Shown here piece after piece: positions 50,506 to 60,900 of a DNA stretch of 64,000 nt. Within the stretch, counting starts at the first letter, position 1. Each line of letters begins with the position of its first letter. The DNA comes from Symbiodinium sp. CCMP2592 (Eukaryota; Sar; Dinophyceae; Suessiales; Symbiodiniaceae): positions 356,810 through 420,809 of the forward strand of contig CAJNDT010006023.1 in the NCBI GenBank assembly GCA_905221615.1, written 5' to 3'. The notes under the pieces were generated by a model that worked only from the letters and a program-made list of their open reading frames with translations, was not told the origin of the DNA and searched no databases. The translations under genes were made by a program, and so were the position numbers.

Positions 50506-52554
50506 AGCGTTTTTGATGGGTACAGATTCAAGGTTTGGAAAGCGGCTGACTTTGTCATTGGGTTGCACAGTGCAACAGCTTTTTGCTGTTCCCAACGCAG
50601 CACACATCGGAAAGAAGAGCATGAACGTAAATCACCCGTCACACGTCTTTGTTGTAAGAGGTCTCATTTCCAGGGTGAGAAAGTGGGTCTGTTTTGCTTT
50701 TTTGGCGTATGCGGGCCTCGTCGACTACGGCTGTAGCACGCGCACAAACAAACAAACAAACAAACAAAGAAAACAGCGGTGAAACCAGATACCTAATTAA
50801 AGAGGGCGAGACTAGCTGCGGCGCACAGGCTTTGCCGGTGTTTGCCGTTCAGCACCAACTACGAGTCCTCAGCGACCGTTCCACAACAACAGTGGGCCGT
50901 CGCCCAAAGCTGTCCAAGACCATCAGTGGAGCCCAAGACAAGGCTCCGGCCGCCGTTCTAGTTCCGTCGAACAACGGTCGGCCCCGAGGTCCTGTTGTGT
51001 CCCGATCGTGCACGGAAAAAATCCACAAGTCCAGAAGCCCAGAGCCAGTGGCAATGGCAGGACCCGTCGACGTATGTCGAAAGGTTGGAAACTGTGGCCG
51101 GCCAATGAGTATGCCTGAGAGGGCCACGCTTCTAGGTAGGGGGCCATTAATCGAGCACGCGCTGCATGTCGTTGCCACTTCGCGGAAAATGGGATTCTCG
51201 CAGAAGGTACAGCAATTGATACTGGCCCTCATCATACAAGTCTTTGAGACGGTGGAAGTCGTACTGGAGGGTGTCTTGGTCTGGTTCATGAAGATGCGGC
51301 ATAAGCTCAGTAGAGATGAATGGAAGCTGGATGCCAAGGCCAAGTCCACCCTGTTCAATGAAAGTCTGGGCCGCTGCACGCCACTCGTCTTGTCCCCAAG
51401 CGTGCCTGAGACGATACCGTGGTTGGTTACCGTCAGGCACCCTGATGATTCCTGTGCCACTAAGCGATGGATCAGAACTTGGGCCTGACAGTCCCATGCA
51501 TCGAAGTGGCATAGCGCCAAAAACGTTCGGGGAAGTAGAAGTCCATTTTCCGAGGGCCGCGTAACCAAAACACAACAACGGCACTGAGCTCCCAACCCCG
51601 GATGATGGCAGCCGTGCGGAGACAAGAGCAGGCTGCGCCCGCAATCCCATGGCAGGGAGACATCATCAAGAGGAAGCAAGAGGCGAAAAGTGCCCTTACA
51701 GAGGCCAGAGTAGGAAAACATTTGTGGATCGAAATCGCCGCGCCTTGCTGGGAGAAGTTCTCGATGAAAGCCTTCCATCATGCGGACAGCAATCACAATT
51801 TGGAGTTGGCCAACCAGAGAGGCCGGGACTTCCGCCTTGATTCTAAGTTCAACAAACTGCAGACCATTGTGCTCGACTGGTGCAACACGTACAAGCTGCA
51901 AGAGTGGAGCCGCCTCAGGCTCGTCGGTCAGAGCCCTGGCTAAACAGAACACAAGCTGCACAGGGAGCAACACACCACAATGGAGAAGAGGAGTGCCTTG
52001 CTGCGGATCTACGTGCGATCCGCCTGCAGCCGTGGGTCGCCGGATGTTTGAACCGGTGCCACGGTGGCGTTTGCCGCCTCGGCGGGCTCTCTCCGAGGCG
52101 CGAGAGACATTTGAATGAGGCTACCGTCGCGGACAGGTGATTTGACAACCGGAACCGGAGTCCATCCAGTTCGTCCAAAAGCAACCACCACCATATCTCC
52201 GGACGCGCCAACTCACACCACGATAGATCAAAAACTCGACCTTCAGGCAGCCGTAGCACCGGGTCAGACTAGGCGTGCAATGTCTCAGCATGAGTGCGCA
52301 ATCGGCAAAGTGTACCACACGTGCTCCGAAGTTCTGAGGGTTGATCTTCACTTCGCATGCCGATAAGCCCCTGTCGTCTGCCTGTGGCCTGAAAGTTGCG
52401 TAGGATTACATGTTGTTCTCCGAAGTCATCCTTCTCAGGCAGGACACTCTTGCTGGAGATTGCATCAACTCCTGGCACCAGGCGGTCAGGCGGGATGTCA
52501 ACGGCATCCAGCAATGTAGCCACTCGCTGGCTCCATGCAGTGTCAGGCGCCTTG

Positions 52555-52625
52555 GAGACGGAGGCGGCGCAACTTTGGCTGCGGAGCTCGGCTGTCAGGC
52601 CAGGATCCTCTTTAGTAGGCAATGC
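52555..52625 (-). repeat. Inverted copy of a KEDPxLTAELRSQSCA module
   Basis: The minus strand here encodes KEDPGLTAELRSQSCA. The plus strand at 53485-53545 encodes KEDPALTAELRSQSCA. The DNA is roughly four-fifths identical over about 55 bases, so the two are inverted copies 0.9 kb apart. Confidence 0.7.
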
Positions 52626-53484
52626 CGTCCTTCGGATCGGGTGTTGCAAATCCATCGGTATCATAGAGAGCACGGAGCAAAACAGGTGGTGGCAGCCGGT
52701 GGGAGAAGAGCATCTGACAGGCTACATTTATGCAGTAGCGTCGACACAAAGTGTTGGAGTCTCTCCAGCAAAACCGTGTCAACTGTGTCAGAAGCAATGG
52801 CATAAAGGTAGAAAACACCAGAAACGGAACGGAGGCGACAATCACCCCTGCAGCCTCATTTTGACTCCGACACACGTTCGCATGTCAATCATGATGTGTG
52901 CTCCGATTGAAGACCGATGATGCGGGGACGGAAGGCAGCATAAGCTCACTTGGGCGGCTTCAGGTCCATCCTCTTGTGCGAAGGCGGTGGAGGCCAAAGT
53001 GTGGCGGGTCCGTGAACTCCAGCAATCCACAGACGGAGTTCTTGGTGTCGAGCACAGAGTAAAGGTAAGCTGGCCAGCGGGGCCACTGTGCTCAAATTCC
53101 ACGCCTCTCAGGAGCAACTAGGCGGGATGCTAGGCAAGCCGCCAGCTGCAACTTGTGCGCAAGCATCACAGAGTGGCAACACAGTCAACAGACCAACGCT
53201 GATAAAACTCATAGGTGTTCTTGTCCTCTCGTTGCAGGTGCTGCGCTTCCAAACATGCAAGACCGTAGGCCTGCCTGTTGACGAAGCAGATATCCACCGT
53301 CCCCGTGTTGCCGGCACACACTGTGGTGGTAAATAGGTCAATGAGCACTCCTAATTCATTTCGGTGACTGTACGCCATGCCTCCTCTGAAGCGGCCTTGT
53401 TGCCGCCGGTGGCTGCTATGGGCCTTCCACGCACCCTATATAATCCGGCGGGAGCAGTACGCCCGAACCCAGGCACCGGAATGC

Positions 53485-53545
53485 CTGCCAAAGAGGATCC
53501 GGCGCTGACCGCCGAGCTGCGCAGTCAAAGCTGTGCTGTCTTCCT
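53485..53545 (+). repeat. Partner of the inverted module at 52555-52625
   Basis: Plus-strand copy of the module, preceded by GMPA and followed by VFLQLHLEKL in the same frame. It runs opposite to the surrounding coding-like stretches, suggesting a duplicated and inverted fragment. Confidence 0.7.
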
Positions 53546-54330
53546 TCAGTTGCACCTAGAAAAACTGCATGAGGTTTTAGCTTGCGCTTTGGTTGTCAAT
53601 GATCCCGAAGCGGGAAGATCGGGCAACCGTTGCGAAAATCCGAGAATGACGTACTTCAGCAACCAACCGGTGGCGCGGCGCCGGTATCTGCATTGGCTGG
53701 ACGTGGGTTGCTCAGTCCCAATCCATGTTTCAGAAGTTCAAAAACCCTGGTAGTTGGCGTGACGGCTGGAGTAAGGCGTCCCGGGCGCGGACAAAGCACA
53801 TCGCCAACGCGACTATGCCGGAGTAGGAAACGAAGCATTTTGCTTCCTGATAGTTCACGCAACATCCTCCAATGTCACAAAGATCCTCAACAAGCCCCAC
53901 CTCTACAGGGTCACCCGATCCGAATAGACACTCCAAGATAGACGAGCAAATAGTCAAGCTGGTACCAAGCTGGGCTATGGACAAGGCCTTCTGTCACATT
54001 GCGAGCTGCTGGCCACCTCTGATGGCCTTCTTATTGGACACATCACGGCAATTCTAGCGGTGCAAGCCACCAAGCCAATATCCTTGGCTGTGCTGGATCC
54101 TCCAAAACATTCTCCTTGCGGTGCGTACTTGTCTGCCTTGATGCCGTGTTGGAGCAAAGCGCGTGTTGGACCGCTCAGCAACACTCTGCTCTTATTGCAG
54201 TCGTGCGCATCGCTACCAATGATTGAGCCGGACTTTGACCATGTGCCGTTCACGGAGGCGGCTGAATGTGGCGGCAAGCTTGGGCAACGTTGCTATGGCC
54301 CGGCCGGACACCAGAGGCAGGAGGATGGGC

Positions 54331-54430
54331 CCCACCCCCTTTGACAAAGGGGGGCTTAAGCCCCCCTTTAAGCCCCCCTTTAAGCCCCTTTAAAGCCCCC
54401 TTTAAAGGGGTCTTCCCTAAGGGGGGGGTG
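54331..54430. repeat. C-run/G-run palindromic tract (CCCCCCTTTAAG units)
   Basis: Four to five CCCCCCTTTAAG-like units bounded by reverse-complementary runs (AAGGGGGGCTTAAGCCCCCC, and CTTTAAAGGGG before GGGGGGGG). It can fold on itself at several registers. It lies about 200-300 bases beyond the copia element's likely 3' end. Confidence 0.8.
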
Positions 54431-54639
54431 AGCCGATACACCCACAAGGAAATGCTCCTTGTTAGGAGGTGTATGACCAGTTTATTCCCTAAGGATCAAA
54501 GGGCAGCGCCCTGCACACGGACAGTAGTTGTTTTGTCTTGCTACGCAAGGAGAGCTTGTCTTGTCTCAATATGGTAAAACCACTGTGAGCCAATGGGCAG
54601 CGGAATGTATATGTATGAGCATGCAGCCATTGCTGTAGG

Positions 54640-54990
54640 TACCTGTTAGAGCTACCCCTTTAGAGGTTTACGCAAACAAACAGACACTAATTTTCTTTTA
54701 CCGGAAGCATGGCCGCACATTCACACATATACTATTATGCCCACTGTCACAGTTGCGGAGTTTGGACTCATGATAAAAACAGCATATTGTTTATGCTAGG
54801 TATAGCACTGAAGTACACTGTTGAAGTCACTCTTGAAATCACTCCTTTTGAACTCTTTCATGCACATTGGTCAGAGAGATCGTCTGTACAGGATCAGGTC
54901 TGGTAATGTTCTTCTATCGAATTATGCAGCCCTTCACTGTGCTCTTGTTAGAGCCTTGTGAGTCACTGTTGTGAAACTCTGAGATTTTCC
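54640..54990 (-). repeat. Candidate 3' LTR / 3' untranslated end of the copia element
   Basis: No gene is visible. On the element strand the sequence just after the ORF stop starts TCTGAGATAAGGAAAATCTCAG, a small palindrome. The word GCTCTAACA occurs at 54954-54946 and 54654-54646, and one of these could be the LTR end. No clear polypurine tract was seen. Assignment depends on finding the 5' LTR beyond 64000. Confidence 0.3.
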
Positions 54991-57900
54991 TTATCTCAGA
55001 TTTGGATCCAGGTTTGGATCATAGGCTCGAGCATAGACGTTCGGATGTGGTTCATCCGGGTCTGAGTGATCTTCTTCGGAACTTGAAAAGATTCCGAGTA
55101 ATCTGTTCTCAGCCCTGGTGAAGGCGGCGTCTGCAGTGTCATATCCATGGTTGGATGTAGTCGCCTTTGGCTCGGCCTTTGGTGCAGCTTGTGAGCTGAT
55201 TGGAGTTGCCTCGGCTTTAGCCGGTTGTGGCTGCTTAGCCTTTGCCCGTTCGGCCCTTCTTCTTTCAAGCTGTCCGTCTGAGGACGCCCATGATCTTTCA
55301 CTTTCATCTCCTGAGGGAGATAAGGCGTGGGCATGAAGGCTGTTCCAGTACTGTGCTGCAGAAGGAGTTAGGACTTCTTCATGGTCAGATTCTGACTGGT
55401 CTTCCTCAGAGCTTTGGTCGTCAAAAAGTGTCTCAAGGACATTTTTGAGGTTTTTATGTCTTCGCTCTATCTCTAGTGAGGAATGGACCAATTGATTGAA
55501 GACTGTTTTTGAGTCCTTCAGTGCTGTTAGAAGGATTTCCACTCTGGATAGAGTATCTTGGATGGTGTCAAGATGATCCTTTCTTTCCTCCTTGTCTCTC
55601 TGGATAGAGTTTCGCAATGATTGTGCGATTCTGAGGAGGTCGAGATATTTCTCAATAGGCATAGTTACCGTATGATTGTCATGTATGACAGTTGTTTCGT
55701 CGCTGCTCAAGTTCCTGAATAGGACTTCCACGACTGGTAGAAACTCCGTGCTCCACGGTTCCTCTTCATCATATGTTTCTACGTGCTGTTGCACGCGTTG
55801 TGTAAACTGCTCGGCTGCTTCTACCGTTGCATCGATAGAGCTGACGTGTCTTACTGCCATGTTTCGGCACATAGTGTTAATGGCCTGGCCTTGATTGGCT
55901 TCGCCAAGTGCAGCGTCTGCATGGTTGCAGAGTCCACTGTTATGGGCTTCTCTAGCTGCTTTTCGTTGAATGCGCCGATTTTGACCTCCTCTTCTGGTAG
56001 GACCTTTTGGTCTCGGAGGATCTGAAGGTACTGTTCCTTTCGCCTTTGGCGGAGGAGTCTTAGGTGGAGGTGACATGTTTGCCTTGTTAGGCACTGGTGG
56101 CATTGCCTTGGGCACTGACGACGATGAGGCACTTGCGAGTGCAGATGTACCTCTGGCTCTTGCCGAGGATCCCTTAGGGATTGATGTATAGGTAATCTGC
56201 ATGGCTTCTTCGGCCATTTGTGAATGCAATGCATCACTGAATAATTGCCTCATATGAGGAGTAGTACTTGCATCGTCATAGGTTTGAAACCGTTCAATGT
56301 CCCTTTCGGTGCCACGTGATCGTGTATCACCTCTTTGAAAAGGATCGTTCCTGCGAATCTCCGCAACTTGTACTGCCTGGAGGCAGGTTTTACACAGCAC
56401 CTTCCTTGAAACATCTTTTGCTTGCTTGAGCTGGTAACAGCTGTCTGAAAGATGGTAGACTTCGCTTCGGGAAGTGTGCCACACAGGTCGCAAATCCGTT
56501 GTTTCTCCAGAATTGACCCTGTTGGGTCCTAAAGGTTCACGCGTCTGTGGTTCATTCTCGGGTTCGAGAAATGGTGGTGGTCGTTTCGCTGCTGCTTTTG
56601 CATTTGATTGTTGGCGGTCCATACATCTGATGGGAGCCCTGGTGAGCTGCTTCCACATCCAGTGTAGGCCCATTAGCAGCAGAAACACATTCCACGCGAT
56701 GCTGAAGACGGAGAAGTCTTGCTCACTGGTTAGTGAGTTTGGAAGTGAAGGTTCATCAGTCTTGATAGACTCTCCCTTTGCACCGCCTTGATTAGGGTGT
56801 CCGAACCAGTTCGACAACCCTGCTGCTGTGGCAGCTGTTCGGAGTGCCTTGCTGCTCGGAGCAGACGGCGGTCGCGATGACTTCCTTCTTCTTCTGCGAC
56901 TGGAAGATTCTTCCTCCTGTTCGTCTTCATCTCTTTGAGCCGACATCAGGTTTGATGTTTCTCGTTCGTGCTCTTCGATATCACTTTTTGTTGGAGATTG
57001 TTCTTCCTCAAGTGTGTCCAGTTCCTCTAAAGACATGTTGAGCTTGTCAACAATATTGGTTCTTTGAGGTCTGGATCTCGATCTTGGTAGATCTTGTTGT
57101 GAAGAGGACGATGATGCCTGGCTCCTTCTTGGAGGAGAGCCTTCAGGCTCGCTGGGACGTTCAGGCTGTGGCCTTTCCCAGAATCTTCCATATCTGTGAT
57201 AGCTACCTTGTGGTTGCTGTCTGTCGTACCAGCTGTTGCCAGATGAATACATAAATGAGTCTTTGTAATCCCAGTATTCAGCATTACGCTGCTTGTAAGC
57301 CTGTCGCTTGTCAGCGATCTTCTGAACCTGGGCATCTGACCGGTTGTGTTTCCCTTTTGTAAGGATTGGTTGTATCGTGAAGCCCAAAGGGCTGTGCCAA
57401 TCTTTGTCAGAGGGACTCAACCACAGGTCAAGGTTAGAAAAAGTTGAATAGTACTGCTTGACTGAGACAAACAGACGGATATCGATATCCCTGTTTCTGT
57501 TCATGTCCTGCCACATATCTGAGACTCGTTCCCAGTATGTTCTTTCGGCGGCAGGTGTAGCATCTCTTGGACTAGGTGACGCCGTGTGCGGCGTTTTACT
57601 CCAGTCAAGGATATAACTGTTGATACAGTCGAGGTCAGCAACTTTCTTCGCCGGGTCCGGCGGTAGACGATCTGCACGTGCCAGTCTGTGCTGGTCAGAG
57701 TTGTTCAAGCAGAGGTGTCGCACTTGTGAGTGCCTTCCTGCTATTCTGTTGAATGCTGCAAGTTTCTTCTCCAGGTATAGAGAAAACAAACCGTTTCGCG
57801 GGTGAACGTCTCCACCTTTTAAGGTGAGCCTCGACGCAATATTATTGAGATCCCCCGCAATTACATCCGGTTTGAAAGGGAGAACCTCGTTGAGGAACGC

Positions 57901-60900
57901 GTTCACCAGTTCGCGCCTCTGTTCTTCCTTATGAGTCATGTATGAGTTGAAATGGACGATCGCGATGGTGATGACCTTGTAAGGCCCTTTTGTACACCAC
58001 ATCTCGTCAAGATCGTTTGATGCTTCTTGTGAGAAGATCTCTGCGTATGACTCAAAGTCTTCCTCTGGTGGCTCATCACCCTCGACATGGCCGTTCCATT
58101 CACAGAGAACCGGCGAAGGGTCGAGGTCCGACAGTGTCAGACACGCCTCTGGTGAGAGGTAAGAGCCATCAGTGGGTCCATCCTTGTCAGGATTTTTACC
58201 CTTGAGAGGGTCATATCCGATAATCTTCATGTACTCATCTCTCGTCATCCTCTGGCCGGAATATGGGTGGACCCATTCTTTTGCCTCCTTGATGGTACTG
58301 TGGTACCCAAAGGTGAGGCGGCATACCGCACCGTGGCATGCCCACAGTCGCTTCTTGGGACCACCAGCCTTAGGCTTCATTGTTCGGTGACGGTAAAAGT
58401 GGTGGACGAGAGAGATGTCTGTTGTTGGGTCACCCTTGACTCCAATATACATTGAGGGTGCCTCAGGCTCCTTGGGAGGAGAATGGATTAGCATCCCTCT
58501 GTATTCATGTTGTCGCATGGTTGCGATCGAATACTTTGACGCAAGTGCTCCTGCCTCGAGTACGAGGGTAATATGTGCTGAATTGTTGAAGCACATGTCA
58601 ATAAGAGGGTGGTAATCGAATCCCTTCTCAGGTTTGAGTTTCTTTTTGGGATTCCCTGCTGGCACTGGCGCTCGATCCATATTTCCCCAGTTGCATACCA
58701 CTAGGCTTAGTGATACGCTGTCTGGGTTTGAGCCCTCTATGTGTTCTCTCTTTTCGTTAACACCGGCCATCCTATTACGAACTATCTCGTAATGTGCGTC
58801 GAGCACCAGTTTGTCTTCGTAGCCAGTAAGAGAGAGAAAAGACGCCGGGTGGCTTGTTCTGGAGTCCTTGATATTGATGTGACCCTTGTTGATGCTCTTG
58901 TATTCCTCCAGGGTTGGAGCCTCTGTGGAGCTGGTGTAAGTATTAGGAGGATTATTCCTAATATCATCAAAGCTACATGGATCAACGCCTGGATGGGCTC
59001 TCATGAACGAATTCCTTGCGTGGTCGCAATACATGTTGATTTTCTGGACTGCCAAATCTACGTCCTCATGTGTGAGGATGGCCTCGTATAAAACCTGACG
59101 CTCTTCTGAGATCATTCCTGCTGACACTTTAGAGGTCTCGAGGCAATCGATTGGCAAGATGCACTCGCACATCTGTTGTTTACCCTGTGGGGTAAGTCGA
59201 CAGTCTGCACATACAATCGTACCACAGGAATAGCAAAAATAGCCTGTAGGCTGGTTGCAAAGATCGCAGAGAGGATTATCTGGTCGTGTCATCAGCCGTA
59301 TCCTTTGGTTAAGACTCATGGCTGTCCTGCGTACTCCTACAAATCTCTCCTTGGTAGGAGGTGCAGAGGAGGAAGATGCCGAATCTCTGGGTCTGTCCCA
59401 CTCCTCTTCGTCAGGAGCCTCAGAATCCTTGATCATGAGTGGACTTCGGATTTTTCGATTCCATCGACTAACCCAGATTCTCTCTTTCATTTCCTGTTGC
59501 ATAGCCGGGTTAGACGATGACTTCGAGATTCGGTGCTTGCGATTTTCTCGAAGTCGAGCGCTGATGCGCTCATGTTCTCTTACGAGATCTTCCTCATCAG
59601 CAGGTTCCTCGTATTCGAGGTTGAGCTTGCTTCTGTTGACTCGATAATAACTTTCTGTTTCAGGATCGAAGAGAACTAGGAATTTCTCCTTCTCCTTTTT
59701 AGGAGATTTTGGTTTCTGTGGCTCTTCGTCTGAACTCTGAACATATTCTGCTTCAGGCTTTGGTTGGTCAAGTTTGACCTCCTTAAGTTTCTCTGTGATC
59801 TCTTCCGTGGGAGATTCTTTCTTCTCCTCCGACGCTGCAGGTGCAGAGTTCGTCTTGTGAGACGGATTAACATCAACTCGGAGTTCTGAGGATGACGAAG
59901 ATTTTGAGCTCTTTTCGCTTGATGCCGACTCATCGTCTGATTCTTCGTCACGATCCTGGTTAGGATCCGGTTCCTCAGGTTCCGTCTCTGTTCCAGAAGA
60001 TTCTTCCTTGGGAGGAACTACGTTGGCGGAAGTATCCTGAACAGGTTCTGGAGGTTTGTGACCTGTCGTTATCTTAAGAACTTCGGTGGCGCTTCTGGTG
60101 CCGTCGGAGTTCCAGAGCTGTCCCATAAGACTGTCCGGATCCTTGTCAGCCTCGGCCTGCCGGGCGAGCTTGGATCTCGGATGGATCTCCTTTGCAGTAG
60201 TCTCCGTTTTCGGAGGTACCTCACCTGCAGAAGCGGTTTGCTCCAGGTTTGGAGCTGTGTCAGCCTCTGTCTTTGGCAGAGAAAAAGACTTCTTGTGAGA
60301 AGATCTAGCCTTGGGAGGCTCTGGTGGCAGATTTCGCCTTGCCACTTTTCGAAGTGCCGATTCGATTTCTCGGCCGTAATTTGCGCACCATTTCTTCGAC
60401 TCGTAAGTCGCTGACGGCATCTGTTCGGAGCAATGGTCTGCCCACCATGGTCCGATGCTCTTGAGCTCATCGTATTGCGATGATACCCAGAGTGTTTCAG
60501 AGGGTGCGAATACGGCGCTAAGAGTACGGGCATGCACTACATCTGGTGTAGCAAACATCCCTACTTGCGACTGCCACAGGTTTGTGACCTCGTTCACTAC
60601 GTTATTTGCATCGAATACCAGAAGCAGTGCCTTATTGGCACGCAACATGGTCGGATTGGGATTCGCCAGGTTTAGCGTTGAGAACTGAACAGTGTCCCTG
60701 TTGGAACGACTGTTTTCATTCACGAGAGCTTGGAAATCTGGTGCTGTAACCACCTGCGCTAGGAGGTTTGATGGTACCAGACCGTGCCTCAGGATTGAGG
60801 ATAATGCCTGTAGGTCCGTGGCATGCATGATGTAACAAGGGTTGTTCTGTCGAACAAAATCCTCCATGCCGACGGGCCTCGGCGCGTTAGTGGAGAGACG

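Larger units (their letters stand above)
50849..54280 (-). other. Coding-like minus-strand stretches of unknown family, possibly a decayed element
   Basis: Natural-looking minus-strand peptides: near 53970-53740 (SSILECLFGSGDPVEVGLVE, then CCVNYQEAKCFVSYSGIVAL), 53370-53170 (GVLIDLFTTTVCAGNTGTVD, AYGLACLEAQHLQREDKN), 52620-52270 (KEDPGLTAELRSQSCA), and 51450-51150 (YRLRHAWGQDEWRAAAQTFI, FISTELMPHLHEPDQDTLQY, DFHRLKDLYDEGQYQLLYLL). Opposite-strand frames of 264 and 113 codons overlap and are likely shadows. Frames shift often, so this is either a short-exon gene or a decayed polyprotein. I recognise no domain. Confidence 0.4.

Noticed and set aside
50694-51943. Plus-strand frames of 264 and 113 codons opposite the minus-strand stretches
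   Set aside because: Peptides look less natural than the minus-strand ones and contain no motif; treated as shadows.
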